From contig JAESIW010000162.1 in NCBI GenBank assembly GCA_016802295.1, positions 731,739 through 795,738 on the forward strand: 64,000 nt of DNA, in the 5' to 3' direction. The notes below the pieces were generated by a model that saw nothing but the letters and a program-made list of their open reading frames with translations, ran no database searches and was not told the DNA's origin. The stretch is from Brachionus rotundiformis. Lineage: Eukaryota; Rotifera; Eurotatoria; Ploima; Brachionidae. Below, in pieces: positions 20,717-31,374 of the stretch; the stretch's first letter is position 1, and the number at the start of each line of letters is the position of its first letter. Position numbers and translations under genes: made by a program.

Positions 20717-21240
20717 TCATAACTTGATCAAATCACTGTATTTATTTGAATCATTTTCAATATCTTCCAAAAGAACATAATTTCTTATTATATTTTTAAA
20801 TGTAACTGGTCTTGATAGACCAAAATATTGCTTATAAATTTGCTCATTGTGCAATTGTGACCCAATGGCCAAATCAAGTCGGACCAAATCTCTCGAGTTC
20901 ATGTAATGAACTGCGATCAAAGAATCGGCACAGCAGTCAAAGCCTTTTTTGGGCGCAATTTCACCATATCCATTCAACCACTCAAGACTAGTTCCCATAA
21001 AATGATTCATCAAGCTCATTGGTAAAAATCTTTCGCGCTGATTTTCATCTCTTGAATTTCCCATTTTGCCATTATGCTTTCTTATACAATCATTCACATC
21101 ACTGTCATCTATTCCACTATTTGAACAGTTTTTTATGTCTTTGATTAGCGCTTTGGTCATTCATCAAGCTCATTGGTAAAAATCCTTCACTTTGGTTTCC
21201 ATTTTACTTTTTTACTGAAAAAATTCTATTTTATTTTCAA
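20717..21240 (-). pseudogene. Truncated C1GALT1-like galactosyltransferase (cassette A)
   Basis: The C-terminal 147 codons are intact, from MTKALIKDIKN to the stop, and nearly identical to the genes at 33 and 42 kb. The N-terminal half with the membrane anchor and DDD motif is missing. Just upstream (21161-21210) a second, divergent stretch reads GNQSEGFLPMSLMN, homologous to NQRERFLPMSLMN that occurs again further downstream. So the copy is a mosaic joining a piece of another paralogue to this one. It cannot make an active enzyme. Confidence 0.85.
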
Positions 21241-21425
21241 CTATTATACCATAAAGTTATTAACATTTATACTTAACATTAGTTTCAGCTCAAGACAAAT
21301 ACTTTGCATTTGTTTATCAAAAATTTTTTTTTAAATGATTAATGCAGAAATAATATTTTGAAATTATTTTATTAGTAATAAAAATAAAATAAAATCATTT
21401 AATCACTCTTTCGAAGTAAAAAAAA

Positions 21426-22476
21426 ATGTTTGGGACTAATCATTCAAAGTTAAAGTCAAACTTAAAACTGGCCATCCAGCGTCTTAAACTTTTGGAGAAG
21501 AAAAAAACTGAAAATGCCAGAAAGAACACCAAAGAAATAGCCGAATTCATTCAAAATAGTATAATTTTGTCTGATTTAGATTAATTTCTCTAAATTTTAA
21601 ATTAGATAAGATAGATCGAGCAAAAATTAAGGTTGAATTTATTATTAGAGAGTATTTTTGACAATGATTATTAATAAAAATTAATTTATTAAATTGATTT
21701 TAAGTGATTACATGGTTGAAGGTATGGAAATAGTTGAAATGTACTGTGATCTTTTACTGGCAAGATTTGGTCTTGTCGAATCAATGAAGTAAGAGTGATA
21801 GACTTTACAAAAAAATTTTTTTATCTTTCTAAAAGAGAACTAGATTTGGGCCTTTATGAGTGTGTGGCAAGTTTAATCTGGGTTGCACCACGATTAGAAT
21901 CAGAATGCACTGAATTAAGAATTATTGCCAATGAGTTAGAGAGAAAATATGGCAAAGAGTTCGCACAAATGTGCCGCTCAAACAAATGCGAAAAAATTAA
22001 TGAGCGTTTGATGCTTAAAATGTCTGAACAGGCACCGGGAGATTTGTTGGTTGAAAAATACCTGGTCGAAATTGCCAAGTCTCATAATGTTCCTTTTAAA
22101 CCAGACCCCAATATTTCTATCCGTGACCCTGAATATTTTTATCCGACAAATAATGGGCACAGAAACAATGGTTACAATGGAAATTCTGGTGGATTTTCTC
22201 AGCCAGTAATTATACTTTAATTATCTAAAATAACTTCCAAAACTTCTTGTTTATAAGCCGGTGCCTTCGGTACCTTCACAAGACATCAATCAACAAGCTT
22301 CATATATTGGCTTTCATCAAGCACCACCAGAATTAAGGAGCAATAAAATAGCTCCAAAGGACTTTAGAGAAGAAATGAATTTTCCTAGCGTGCCGGATAA
22401 TAATCCAGAAAATGGAGACCAAAATGTTGATTATGATGATCTTACTTCGCGTTTCGAAAGATTAAAAAAAAAGTAA
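21426..22476 (+). CDS. IST1: IST1 homologue, ESCRT-III-associated protein
   Basis: Exons 21426-21558, 21606-21651, 21705-21788, 21836-22205 and 22258-22476 total 852 nt, 283 residues. The helical ESCRT-III-like domain is evident: KLKSNLKLAIQRLKLLEKKK near the N terminus, VEGMEIVEMYCDLLLARFGL, ECVASLIWVAPRLESE and a conserved ...EKYLVEIAKSHNVPF. The C terminus keeps the MIT-interacting motif (DYDDLTSRFERLKKK). IST1 binds CHMP1 and VPS4 and works in endosomal sorting and cytokinetic abscission. The Pro-rich linker is shorter than in human IST1 (about 360 residues). Confidence 0.95.
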
Positions 22477-24657
22477 TTAATTGTGTAAATTAGAATCTAA
22501 AGATAACCAATTTTAAATTAATAAATTTTTTCTAACATTTTTTATTATTTTTAATCAATGAAAATAATAAAGTTTTTTTGATAAAATGTAATTTTGAATT
22601 TTTGATTTAAAATTAAATTTACTAGTAAAAATTAATTAAAAAGCTGAATTAATTTTTTTTCTACTTAGTTAATTTTTTATAAAAGAAAAGATAGCTATCT
22701 CATAAAATGAAAATATTTGACCTATAGCCATTAATATCTCAATTCAAATAAATTTTTTAATTAACTTTTTTTAAAATTCTAAATTAAAATAATTAGGTTA
22801 ATCTTTTAATTGGTCTGGCTTTCAATCAATAAATTATTTTTCAAAAATTTATTATCAATTAAATTTTCTTAAATAAAAATTAGTTTTATATACAATTTTT
22901 AAAAAACTTATCAGCACCAAAAAAACTGATTTGAAAAAAAACTATTTTTGATTTCGTTTAAACTTTTAATTAAGATTTCCATTTAATTTGATAAAATGAT
23001 TTGGCTCGATAAGGTTTACAGACCAAAAAAAAATTGTTCTTTTTTTATAAACTATGTTCAAATTTTGCCAAGTTTTGGGACCAATTGAGAAGATCACAGA
23101 TCACCATTTCAAGCTCTTGCTAGTTCTATTTGGGAGCTTTTAAAAATTGGTGATTCTTAATTAGTAAATTATTTAGTTTGCTAATTAAAAGGAAGTACTA
23201 GAGACATAGCGTCCACTGTGAAAATATTCAATTTTTTTAACAAAAAATTTTAATTAATTTTTGTTTTTGTTTAGAATTTTTTTTATTTTTAAACAAATAA
23301 AAGGTTTATTCCTTTGGGTACCATGTTACATAACAAAATGAAAAATAAAATTTTGATTAAGTATTTATTTAATAACAAATGACCACTTCTGGTCTAGACT
23401 AATATCCTCTGATAATGGAAATAAATAAAAAATATACAAGTAATGAGATTATGGACATTTGCTTATGTAATTATATAGAGAACTAAAACCTAATAATATG
23501 CGTAAAAATTTCATGTCAGTTATTATTACATTTATTAAATTATTCATTCAAATTGCATAATTATTTTTTTCGCATTATTTTAATTATTTTTTCAGAGACT
23601 ATTTCAAAGCCTGTTTAAGTCATGACACTTTTAAATTAATGCCTGAATTTCACCTATTCACTCTTTATCTCTCAGGCCATTAATAAAAGTGTTTAATTAT
23701 TTTGTTTTTAATTAATAATTTAAAAAGAGTGATCATGAATATTTTCTAGATATAATGATAAATCAAAGAAAAATTAAGTTATGTAAATTATTATTTATTT
23801 ACAGTCACAATTCTCTTTAAGGTCAGTTTATTTAAAATATTTCGGAACAAATAAATCAAAGTTGTCAATTTAAATAAAAGTGCTCGATTTAAACAAACAA
23901 TTTGAGAGTGTCCAAAAATAAGTTTATCAAATTGTTATCTTTTAAACAAGCGCTATTTTTCAAACAGTTTCAAGTATGACTTCAAATTAGCATATTTATC
24001 AAATCAATTTAAAAAAGTAAACAATTTTATCTATTACCTTAAGCGAGACACTCGGCACTATCCGTTATTCAACAGACTATAAATTCCCTCCTAAAAGAAA
24101 CCAAATTAATTTTTTTTCTCAATCCTTTGGAATGCAAAGCCTTGTCTGGACTCTAAAGCCACACATAATTGATTAAGAACACTCTTTTAGATATGTATTA
24201 GTGTAAAGTACATAAACTCTTAAAATCTAATATATAACACTAGAGGCCATTTAATATAATGCTCATGAGATCATAATCATTAATCATTCGATCTGTAGCC
24301 ATTAAATCATCAATTATTGTTAATTAAGCTAAGAACAGCCTCGAGACATTTGACATAGATGATCAACTTTTTGTGCATATAAAAACTGTAATTCTTTTTC
24401 AATCGAGCACAACCAATTTTAAAAACGAACTTATACAGTTTGTCTCCTATTGAGTTCTAGACTTAGACATTTAGTCAAAACAATAGCTTTTTCCAGTCAA
24501 TCGCCAATTTAATTATTTATTTGGCATGAAATCCTGGCCTATTTAATCAATTTTATTTTGTTATAAGTAAAAAAAAAACAGCGTTCAACAGAGAAAATTA
24601 AGTGCTTAAGGATGTGAAACAAGACAATAACTAATGCAAGTGATTGAAAGGTATCAT
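22477..24657. other. Long intergenic region before FZR1
   Basis: AT-rich with many stops on both strands. I find no protein or RNA gene. Unspliced leader exons of FZR1 could lie in it. Confidence 0.35.
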
Positions 24658-24927
24658 GTAATCAGTAATTAGTTAGCAGAGTTGTACTAGGACTGAAGCA
24701 GGACTGGCCTAGTACATGCATGTGCAAGGAGGATATAGGTGGTGTTACGTAATCAGTAATATTCGCAGAGTTGTACTAGGACTGAAGCAGGACTGGCCTA
24801 GTACATGCATGTGCAAGGAGGATATAGGTGGTGTTACGTAATCAGTAATATTCGCAGAGTTGTACTAGGACTGAAGCAGGACTGGCCTAGTACATGCATG
24901 TGCAAGGAGGATATAGGTGATGTTACG
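24658..24927. repeat. 89-bp tandem repeat, about three copies
   Basis: Unit boundaries fall at about 24660, 24749 and 24838, giving a period of 89 bp. The last two copies are almost identical; the first differs at its start. Each unit contains the inverted pair TGTACTAGG...CCTAGTACA around a 16-base loop, followed by TGCATGTGCA. It is GC-richer than its surroundings and lies about 430 bp before the FZR1 start. Confidence 0.9.
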
Positions 24928-25358
24928 TAATCCTTAGAGAAAGTAACGCAATCGCTAACTGAATATAACCTATTACGTAATAGATTTGGCTTTAAGGGGT
25001 TAACTTAAAATCACGTGACTGAATTATGTTAATATTGTTTAGGTTATATTTTGTTTAATGCTATGCACGTTATGGTATAATGAGTCCGATATTGGATGAA
25101 ATATAAGTCTATAAAGACTAAATAGAAAGCATTTTAGTTGATTACAGAAGGCATAATTTTAAAGCGCCTAATAATTATAGTCTAGTTGAGAATAATTTAT
25201 GAAAATTTATGAAAGTTCATAGCTAATATAGTAAATCAAGAAACGAAAATTTGCTCGGCTTTATTTTCTTTTGAGGTCAATTTAAATAACGATCGTTAGG
25301 AAACACATAACTTAAAACTCAAATTAGTATCATTTTTAGATTCTAGAAACACACAACC
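24928..25358. promoter_or_regulatory. Presumed promoter and 5' leader of FZR1
   Basis: No ORF. The stretch continues the GC-richer character of the tandem repeat and then becomes AT-rich up to the ATG. Regulatory role is inferred from position only. Confidence 0.35.
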
Positions 25359-26969
25359 ATGATTTCAAGCCCGTCTAAATCGGCTCTGTTGTCGAGCACG
25401 TACATAGGCGATCGCTATATTCCGTACCGCAATTCACTCAAATGGGACATACAATTTAACATGCAGGAGAACAACGAAAATCGCCGCTGCTCGAGCTCGC
25501 GGCCATCGGACCCGACCAGCTATCCACCGGCCCAGAACAGCCCGCAAAACTCCAACCTTAACTCAAACATTACCAATCAGGGCAATTCAACGCACACAAA
25601 CGACTCAAACAAAGACATCGCCATGTACAGAGCAGTCCTTCGCAACGAGCTGCTCGGCACCTCAATAGACGGCCTGGCCCAACACCACTCCAATCTAAAC
25701 ATGGAAACATTCTACTCCACCAACCCGGCCTCCAATTCACAAAACATAAACACTGTCAACCAACAAAACCACTCGCAAACAATAAACACAAGCTTTCAGT
25801 CGCCTAGGCCCAGCAATGTCCTTCAACCGCGCGAAATGTCCTCTGTATTTCAATACAAAACACCATTCAAGGTCATAGACGAGAATACATCAATCAACTC
25901 ATCGCTCTACCATCACCATTCACCATACTCTCTATCGCCACTCTCTCCATACTCCCAGAAGCTTCTACGATCGCCACGCAAGCCCATACGCAAAATATCC
26001 AAAGTGCCGTTCAAAGTGCTCGACGCGCCGGAGCTACAGGACGACTTCTATCTGAATCTAGTCGACTGGTCGTCGACAAACGTGCTCGGAGTCGGCCTGG
26101 GCACGTCGGTCTATCTGTGGTCGGCGTGCACCAGCCAAGTGACCAAGCTGTGCGACCTGGCCAATCGGGAAGACTCGGTCAGCTCGGTGTCCTGGTCCGA
26201 GAAAGGCAACTACATCGCTGTGGGCACTTTTAAAGGCGAGGTGCAGATATGGGACGCGGCTGCAAGCAAACTGGTCAGCACTCTCACCGGACACACTGCC
26301 CGAGTCGGAGCGCTGGCCTGGAACCACGACCTCCTATGCTCGGGCAGCAGGGACCGAAACGTGTTCTTGCGCGACATCAGATCGCCTGCGTACGAAACCG
26401 AGCGTAAGTTGACCGGCCACAAGCAAGAAGTGTGCGGCCTCAAGTGGTCGCCGGATCACATGCTGCTCGCCTCGGGCGGCAACGACAACAAACTGCTTGT
26501 GTGGAACGTGAATGGAGGAAACTCGCCCATACAGACTTACAACGACCACATAGCCGCGGTCAAGGCGATCGCATGGTCGCCGCATCAGCACGGCCTGTTG
26601 GCTTCGGGCGGCGGCACTGCCGACCGATGCATTCGATTCTGGAACACGCTGACCGGTCAAAATCTTCAATCGGTGGACACCGGCTCCCAGGTGTGCAATC
26701 TAGCCTGGTCCAAGCACTCAAACGAACTGGTCAGCACACATGGCTACTCCCAAAATCAAATACTCATCTGGAAGTATCCGACAATGAGTCAATTGGCCAA
26801 GTTGACCGGTCATACGTACAGGGTTTTGTACTTGGCCGTGTCGCCGGACGGCGAGGCGATTGTGACTGGCGCCGGCGACGAAACGCTCAGGTTTTGGAAC
26901 GTGTTCAACAAATCAAGATGTACCAAAGAGTCCAAGAGTGCTCTCAATTTGTTCGGCAAGATCAGATAA
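25359..26969 (+). CDS. FZR1: Fizzy-related/Cdh1, APC/C co-activator
   Basis: An intronless 536-residue WD40 protein (human FZR1 is 496). The C-box DRYIPY lies at residues 18-23. A Ser/Asn/Gln-rich linker follows, then KVPFKVLDAPELQDDFYLNLVDWS, and seven WD repeats recognise D-box and KEN-box substrates. The C terminus is Ile-Arg (GKIR), the tail that docks on the APC/C TPR subunits. It keeps cyclins and other mitotic proteins degraded in late mitosis and G1. The C-terminal half is strikingly GC-rich compared with neighbouring DNA, and the absence of introns is unusual here, so a retrocopy origin is possible. Confidence 0.95.
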   Translation: MISSPSKSALLSSTYIGDRYIPYRNSLKWDIQFNMQENNENRRCSSSRPSDPTSYPPAQNSPQNSNLNSNITNQGNSTHTNDSNKDIAMYRAVLRNELLGTSIDGLAQHHSNLNMETFYSTNPASNSQNINTVNQQNHSQTINTSFQSPRPSNVLQPREMSSVFQYKTPFKVIDENTSINSSLYHHHSPYSLSPLSPYSQKLLRSPRKPIRKISKVPFKVLDAPELQDDFYLNLVDWSSTNVLGVGLGTSVYLWSACTSQVTKLCDLANREDSVSSVSWSEKGNYIAVGTFKGEVQIWDAAASKLVSTLTGHTARVGALAWNHDLLCSGSRDRNVFLRDIRSPAYETERKLTGHKQEVCGLKWSPDHMLLASGGNDNKLLVWNVNGGNSPIQTYNDHIAAVKAIAWSPHQHGLLASGGGTADRCIRFWNTLTGQNLQSVDTGSQVCNLAWSKHSNELVSTHGYSQNQILIWKYPTMSQLAKLTGHTYRVLYLAVSPDGEAIVTGAGDETLRFWNVFNKSRCTKESKSALNLFGKIR

Positions 26970-27355
26970 TTAAGTGCGCTAATTTAAAAAAAAAAAAGAT
27001 AAAATAATCTTTTAGCTTTTTTTTTTTTTTCTTGCTAGTGTTTATTTTGTATGTATAAAATGTGATTGTCTCTCATTGAATAATTAATTGTGTTTTGTTT
27101 TGACAAAAGGGCATTTTAGTTTATTTGTCTTTGTTTTAATTTAATTATTTTTAAGACTATTCTCTAGCCTCTTATTTTCTTTGTCTTTTTTTATTATTAT
27201 TATTTAAAAAAAAGCTAATTTTTGATCTTTTCTTTATATAAATATATTGGCTTAATTTAATTTAATTATTATTTAAGAATTTGAATAAATTGTTTTATTA
27301 ATAGTTATCTTTGAATTGCCCGCAAAATAGCCAAATCCCTACACCTCACCTCAAC
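26970..27355. other. 3' flank of FZR1
   Basis: AT-rich with a poly-T run at about 27019-27030. It is probably 3' UTR and terminator region. Nothing else seen. Confidence 0.35.
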
Positions 27356-27692
27356 TACCGTAATGCCTAGCCCCCTAATGCATTGCACTTTAAACCAGAA
27401 ATCTGAATTTTAATGCTCCATTTAACCCACTTTTTTTCCAGATACGCTGCGACTAAAAATGCTGCATTAAATAAGTAAAAAATATGTAAAAAATGATAAA
27501 AATTAAAAAATAATAAAAATAAAAATTAATAATGAAAAATTTTTATTATTTTTTACATATTTAATGCGGCATTTATACCAAAATTTTGACATTAACTGCA
27601 GCATTTTTAGTCGCAGCGTATCTGGAAAAAAAGTGGGTTACATGCAGCATTAAAATTCAGATTTCTGGTTTAAAGTGCAAGGCATTACGGTA
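27356..27692. mobile_element. Palindromic MITE ending TACCGTAATGCC
   Basis: Ends read TACCGTAATGCC and GGCATTACGGTA, with TA at the outer edge as the probable target duplication. Arms of about 100 bp are complementary (for example CAGATACGCTGCGACTAAAAA against its reverse complement at about 27605-27625) around an AT-rich middle. No transposase. It is fused on the right to a LINE fragment, so it inserted there. Confidence 0.8.
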
Positions 27693-28215
27693 TTATTTCC
27701 TTTGTTTAAATTCTATTTCTGATACCAAATCGAAAAGAATTCAAGTTATTCAAAATTCAGCGGTACGATCTATTTTAAAGGCATGTTCAAATTTATGATC
27801 AAATTAAAATGATCATGCTCAGTAATTATTTTTTTTTAATTTTTTAGAATTTTGTTAGTTGAAAAATGTAATGTAGAGATAGATTTTCATGTGTAACAGA
27901 ACATGTTAAATCATGATCGAGCATTGTGCAAAATTGTGCACGCATTAAATTTTTGCAGAAATTTGCAGACATACAAATTAGGTTTAACATTGAATGTTTA
28001 CTTTAAAAATGTGATTCTGCAATAAATTTTTTTAGTCGAAAATATTTAAAAATATATTTTTATAATAATTTTTGAGCATGGTCATTTTAATTTGATCATA
28101 AACTTCATCTAGGCCCTAAATAAACTTAAACTTCATACTGTCACGAATCGACTTTTTGAATTGAGTGAAAGGTTAATTCTGTCCCTCTAGTGGTCAGACT
28201 AGTAAATGAATTCAA
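27693..28215 (+). mobile_element. LINE reverse transcriptase fragment interrupted by a MITE
   Basis: The first part reads LNSISDTKSKRIQVIQNSAVRSIL and the part after 28103 reads LHTVTNRLFELSER-like text with frameshifts, then RLVNEFKYHS. These are consecutive parts of the C-terminal region of non-LTR retrotransposon polymerases. Between them sits the palindromic element at about 27796-28102. It is a fossil with stops. Confidence 0.55.
27796..28102. mobile_element. Second palindromic MITE, ends TATGATCAAATTAAAATGA
   Basis: The left end TATGATCAAATTAAAATGAT and the reverse complement of the right end are the same for about 37 bp with few differences. It has no coding capacity and lies inside the LINE fragment, which it splits. 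Confidence 0.7.
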
Positions 28216-29015
28216 ATATCATTCCTTAATTTTTAATCTATATTTTTAATTTATATTTTATTTTATTGCTTTTGCTTTTGCTTGGCACACAAAAAAAAAT
28301 AAGTAATTGAAAAATTAATTTAATTGAATTATTATTTAAGAATTTGAATAAATTAACTCCAAGTTACAAAAAATAAAGAAAGTAAAGAGTCTTGAAATAA
28401 AAAGATATTAAAAAGTACATAAAGTATATTTAAATCTCATTGAGTATCCATGAGAATTGAATGCTCGGCTTGTGTGGTAAGCCAAATTTTCTATAGATTT
28501 GTTATTTCCTTTCAATTAAAATTATTATTTAATTATTATTATACTGTATTTTAGTTAAATAGCAACATAAAACCACAATGTCCTGTCTATTATGCGAAAT
28601 ATCTAATTAAAAAAGTCAATATTTGGCAGCTTTTTTTGTTAACACTCAGAACCTTATAAAACATTTTAAAACGATCCCATAATTTGGAATGATTTGGCAT
28701 CTTGAAGTCGATAACCAATTCAAAATATCATTTCAATTCAAATAGTTTATCTTTAGATACTAGAATTAATCTGTAATTTAATACAAATACTCCTCCACAA
28801 AAAGATATTTTTTTTTAATTTTAATTTCATGTAGAAAAAATTGATTTAAATCAATATTCCATGATGGTTTATTCACAATTTCTTCGTTATTCAATAACCC
28901 TTTAGTAGCTAACTGATGAGAACAGTGACTCTATTTAACAAATTATAAATATGAATAGACCTAGGCATTAACACTAGAAAGGAGATTTTAAAACCCCTTT
29001 TTAAAAAAAATAAAC
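28216..29015. other. Gene-free AT-rich DNA with retroelement debris
   Basis: Scattered coding-like bits occur around 28680-28800, but no frame holds. It probably belongs to the LINE fragments on either side. Confidence 0.3.
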
Positions 29016-29186
29016 TTGAATATTATCTCAAAGAAATAAAGCTATCAAAAATTACTCAAAGAATATTAAATTCAACTTGTAATACTTAAATTTTTTAATC
29101 TTTTTTTAAACAATTTTTTCTATTTCTTTTGATATTTTAATTTGAAATATTTGCAATTAATCAGCCGGGCTTTCTCTTGCTAAAGT
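29016..29186. repeat. Direct repeat, copy 1
   Basis: About 170 bp starting TTGAATATTATCTCAAAG and ending with CAGCCGGGCTTTCTCTTGCT. It recurs at 29619-29782 with one small internal deletion. Confidence 0.85.
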
Positions 29187-29219
29187 ACTTACTTTCATAA
29201 CTCTCCTGAAAATCTAAGG

Positions 29220-29610
29220 CAGATTTTAAAGAAGAATGACTCAAGAAATTTAAAATATAATTTAAGGAACAGTGAGAATCTGATAGAACCAACATCTAAA
29301 TCAGTAAATGGTGAAAAAACTTTTGGATTTTTTTATTCACGACTTATAAATTGCTTTGTGATCAAGAGATCAATGTTGAAATTTACAACATTTAAGCATT
29401 CAATTTTTAATAACATTAATCTAATTTTCGCAGATTTTGTAAATAAATTTAAAAAATTTAATTTAAATATATCAATGTTTTATTTTTTAAATAATTAAAT
29501 AAACAATTAATTTTTAATTTGTGAAACTTATTTTATTTTAAATAAATGGAGTGTTAATCGGTCTTTATGACATGGGCACTAGCCTGTTGATTAACCTTGA
29601 AATTGAATTG
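29220..29610 (+). mobile_element. LINE 3' tail fragment
   Basis: The frame reads LRNSENLIEP, then NGEKTFGFFYSRLINCFVIK and FNNINLIFADFVNKF, which resembles the C terminus of non-LTR polymerases (LRN..LI.P....G..SF...). It ends in an (AATTG)-like microsatellite tail at about 29595-29618, directly before direct-repeat copy 2. Confidence 0.5.
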
Positions 29611-29618
29611 AATTGAAA

Positions 29619-29782
29619 TTGAATATTATCTCAAAGAAATAAAGCTATCAAAAAATAATATTAAATTCAACTTGTAATACTTAAATTTTTTAATCTTTTT
29701 TTAAACAATTTTTTCTATTTCTTTTGATATTTTAATTTGAAATATTTGCAATTAATCAGCCGGGCTTTCTCTTGCTAAAGTA
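29619..29782. repeat. Direct repeat, copy 2
   Basis: Second copy of 29016-29186. The two copies bracket the LINE tail, so they may mark a duplication accompanying insertion or the 3' ends of two related elements. Confidence 0.85.
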
Positions 29783-31374
29783 ACTTAAGATCCCAAGTGG
29801 TATAATCAAATCAAGAGCTGTATCAGTGAAGCAAATAAAATTTAGCTATGATTAGAAATACTATTAAATTAGAGTAACATCTCTTGTTGGACTTTAATTA
29901 GAATATGCTTTAATTTATTGGTTGGTATCTTTAAAAAGATATTAAAGAGTAGGAGAAAGCGCTCTAAAGCGTTACAGCCCAAAACGGTTATGTTTCTCAC
30001 AAGATCAAATTTGATGTTTGTTAAAGAGGATGGTAAATGCGTGTAATTAAGTACCAAACAACTCCAAATGTGAATAGTTTCAAAAAGAACCTTTAGAAGA
30101 AACTTTTGCAGCCTTAATTTTATAGCTTAAAATAAAAAGATAAAAGATTAAAATTAAAACTAACTTTAAAATAAAGAACTGAAATTTTATTTTTCTAAGT
30201 TGAAACTTAAACTTCAAGATTAAAAGTTTAAATCTTATCTATTTTAAATGATAAAAAATACCATGTATTTATGTCACATAAAATAGTTAATTAACGATAG
30301 ATTAATTTTTATTTAAAATAAAATGATCTTAGAAACATGACCATGATGTAGATTTGGATGGAATAGAGTGTTTAATTAAGTTCTTGAAAATAACGATTGA
30401 CGTTTATTTACGAAAAATTACGTAAAAACACATAAGCGTAAAAAAAATTAATATGACTTTTTCTTTGTAATTCGTTGTAAGAAAATATCAATTTTTAAAG
30501 ATAGTTTTGTTTTCAAACTGAACTAATATAATTTACTGAAGTAAAAAAAGGAAAAATCATAGATGTATAAAAATTTTTGCAAAAACAATCATAAAACGAT
30601 TTTTTTAATTTTAAAAAAATTTAAAAAGTTAAATCAAAACTGATAATTAAATTACAATCTTATTCGTATCTCTCTTAAACAAAAATATATATTCTAGTCC
30701 ATTTTTAAATTTTTATGAATTTCTACTTCTCTATCTGTTATGATAAAACGAAATTTTTCTTTAAAATTAGTATTTTTAATTTTAGATATTCAAAATGAAT
30801 TCATGTTTATTTTATATTTTTTTAGTTTTAATTTATTTAATAAATTTTAAATTAATTATTAATTAAAATAATAAATTTGATGTTATTTTTTTTTAATATC
30901 ATGAATCCAAATTTTTGCTGGCAATAAACAAAGTTGAACCAAAATAGATTTTTTTCTGATCATACCTATTTTAAAACTTACCTAAAACCAAGCAAGCATT
31001 TAAGTAAACCATTCCTCGATTTTAGGAGTACATCCAAATCTTTTTAAACAAAGAACTGTTTTAATTAAATATTAGAATACACATTGGTTTAGTTCCAATT
31101 AATAGACAAGACACATATCTGGTCTTTTATTTCATTAAATGTGCAATTAAAACCCAATTCTTACTTTTCTCAAATAAAATCTCTATTTTGCTTGATTTTT
31201 CCAAAATACATGCTAAATTTAGACCACTCGACCAAATTTCCCATTTGTGTAAGCCCATAAAATTATTTAATTTTTTAATAAAAACCTTTTCCTTCTTCAA
31301 AACAATCAATTAACTACTTACAACCTGAATTTAGGACGGAAACATATTGTAAATAAAGGAAATTGAACACAAAG
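29783..31374. other. Gene-free AT-rich DNA
   Basis: No ORF with recognisable composition and no RNA gene seen. The last ~100 bases before 31375 should be the leader and promoter of the next gene. Confidence 0.35.

Larger units (their letters stand above)
18560..21160 (-). repeat. Cassette A (inverted copy of cassettes B and C)
   Basis: Read on the minus strand the order is truncated galactosyltransferase, U3 snoRNA, tRNA, microprotein pair, tRNA. This equals cassette B at 33220-36520. U3 and its upstream 140 bp look essentially identical between copies. The inner microprotein pair is flipped relative to B (type X promoter next to U3 here, type Y there) although outer flanks stay collinear. 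Confidence 0.8.

Noticed and set aside
24658..24927. CRISPR-like array
   Set aside because: The 89-bp units are contiguous without unique spacers, and the genome is eukaryotic.
26058..27007. Several long frames on both strands over FZR1
   Set aside because: They overlap the WD40 coding sequence in other frames and reflect its high GC content.
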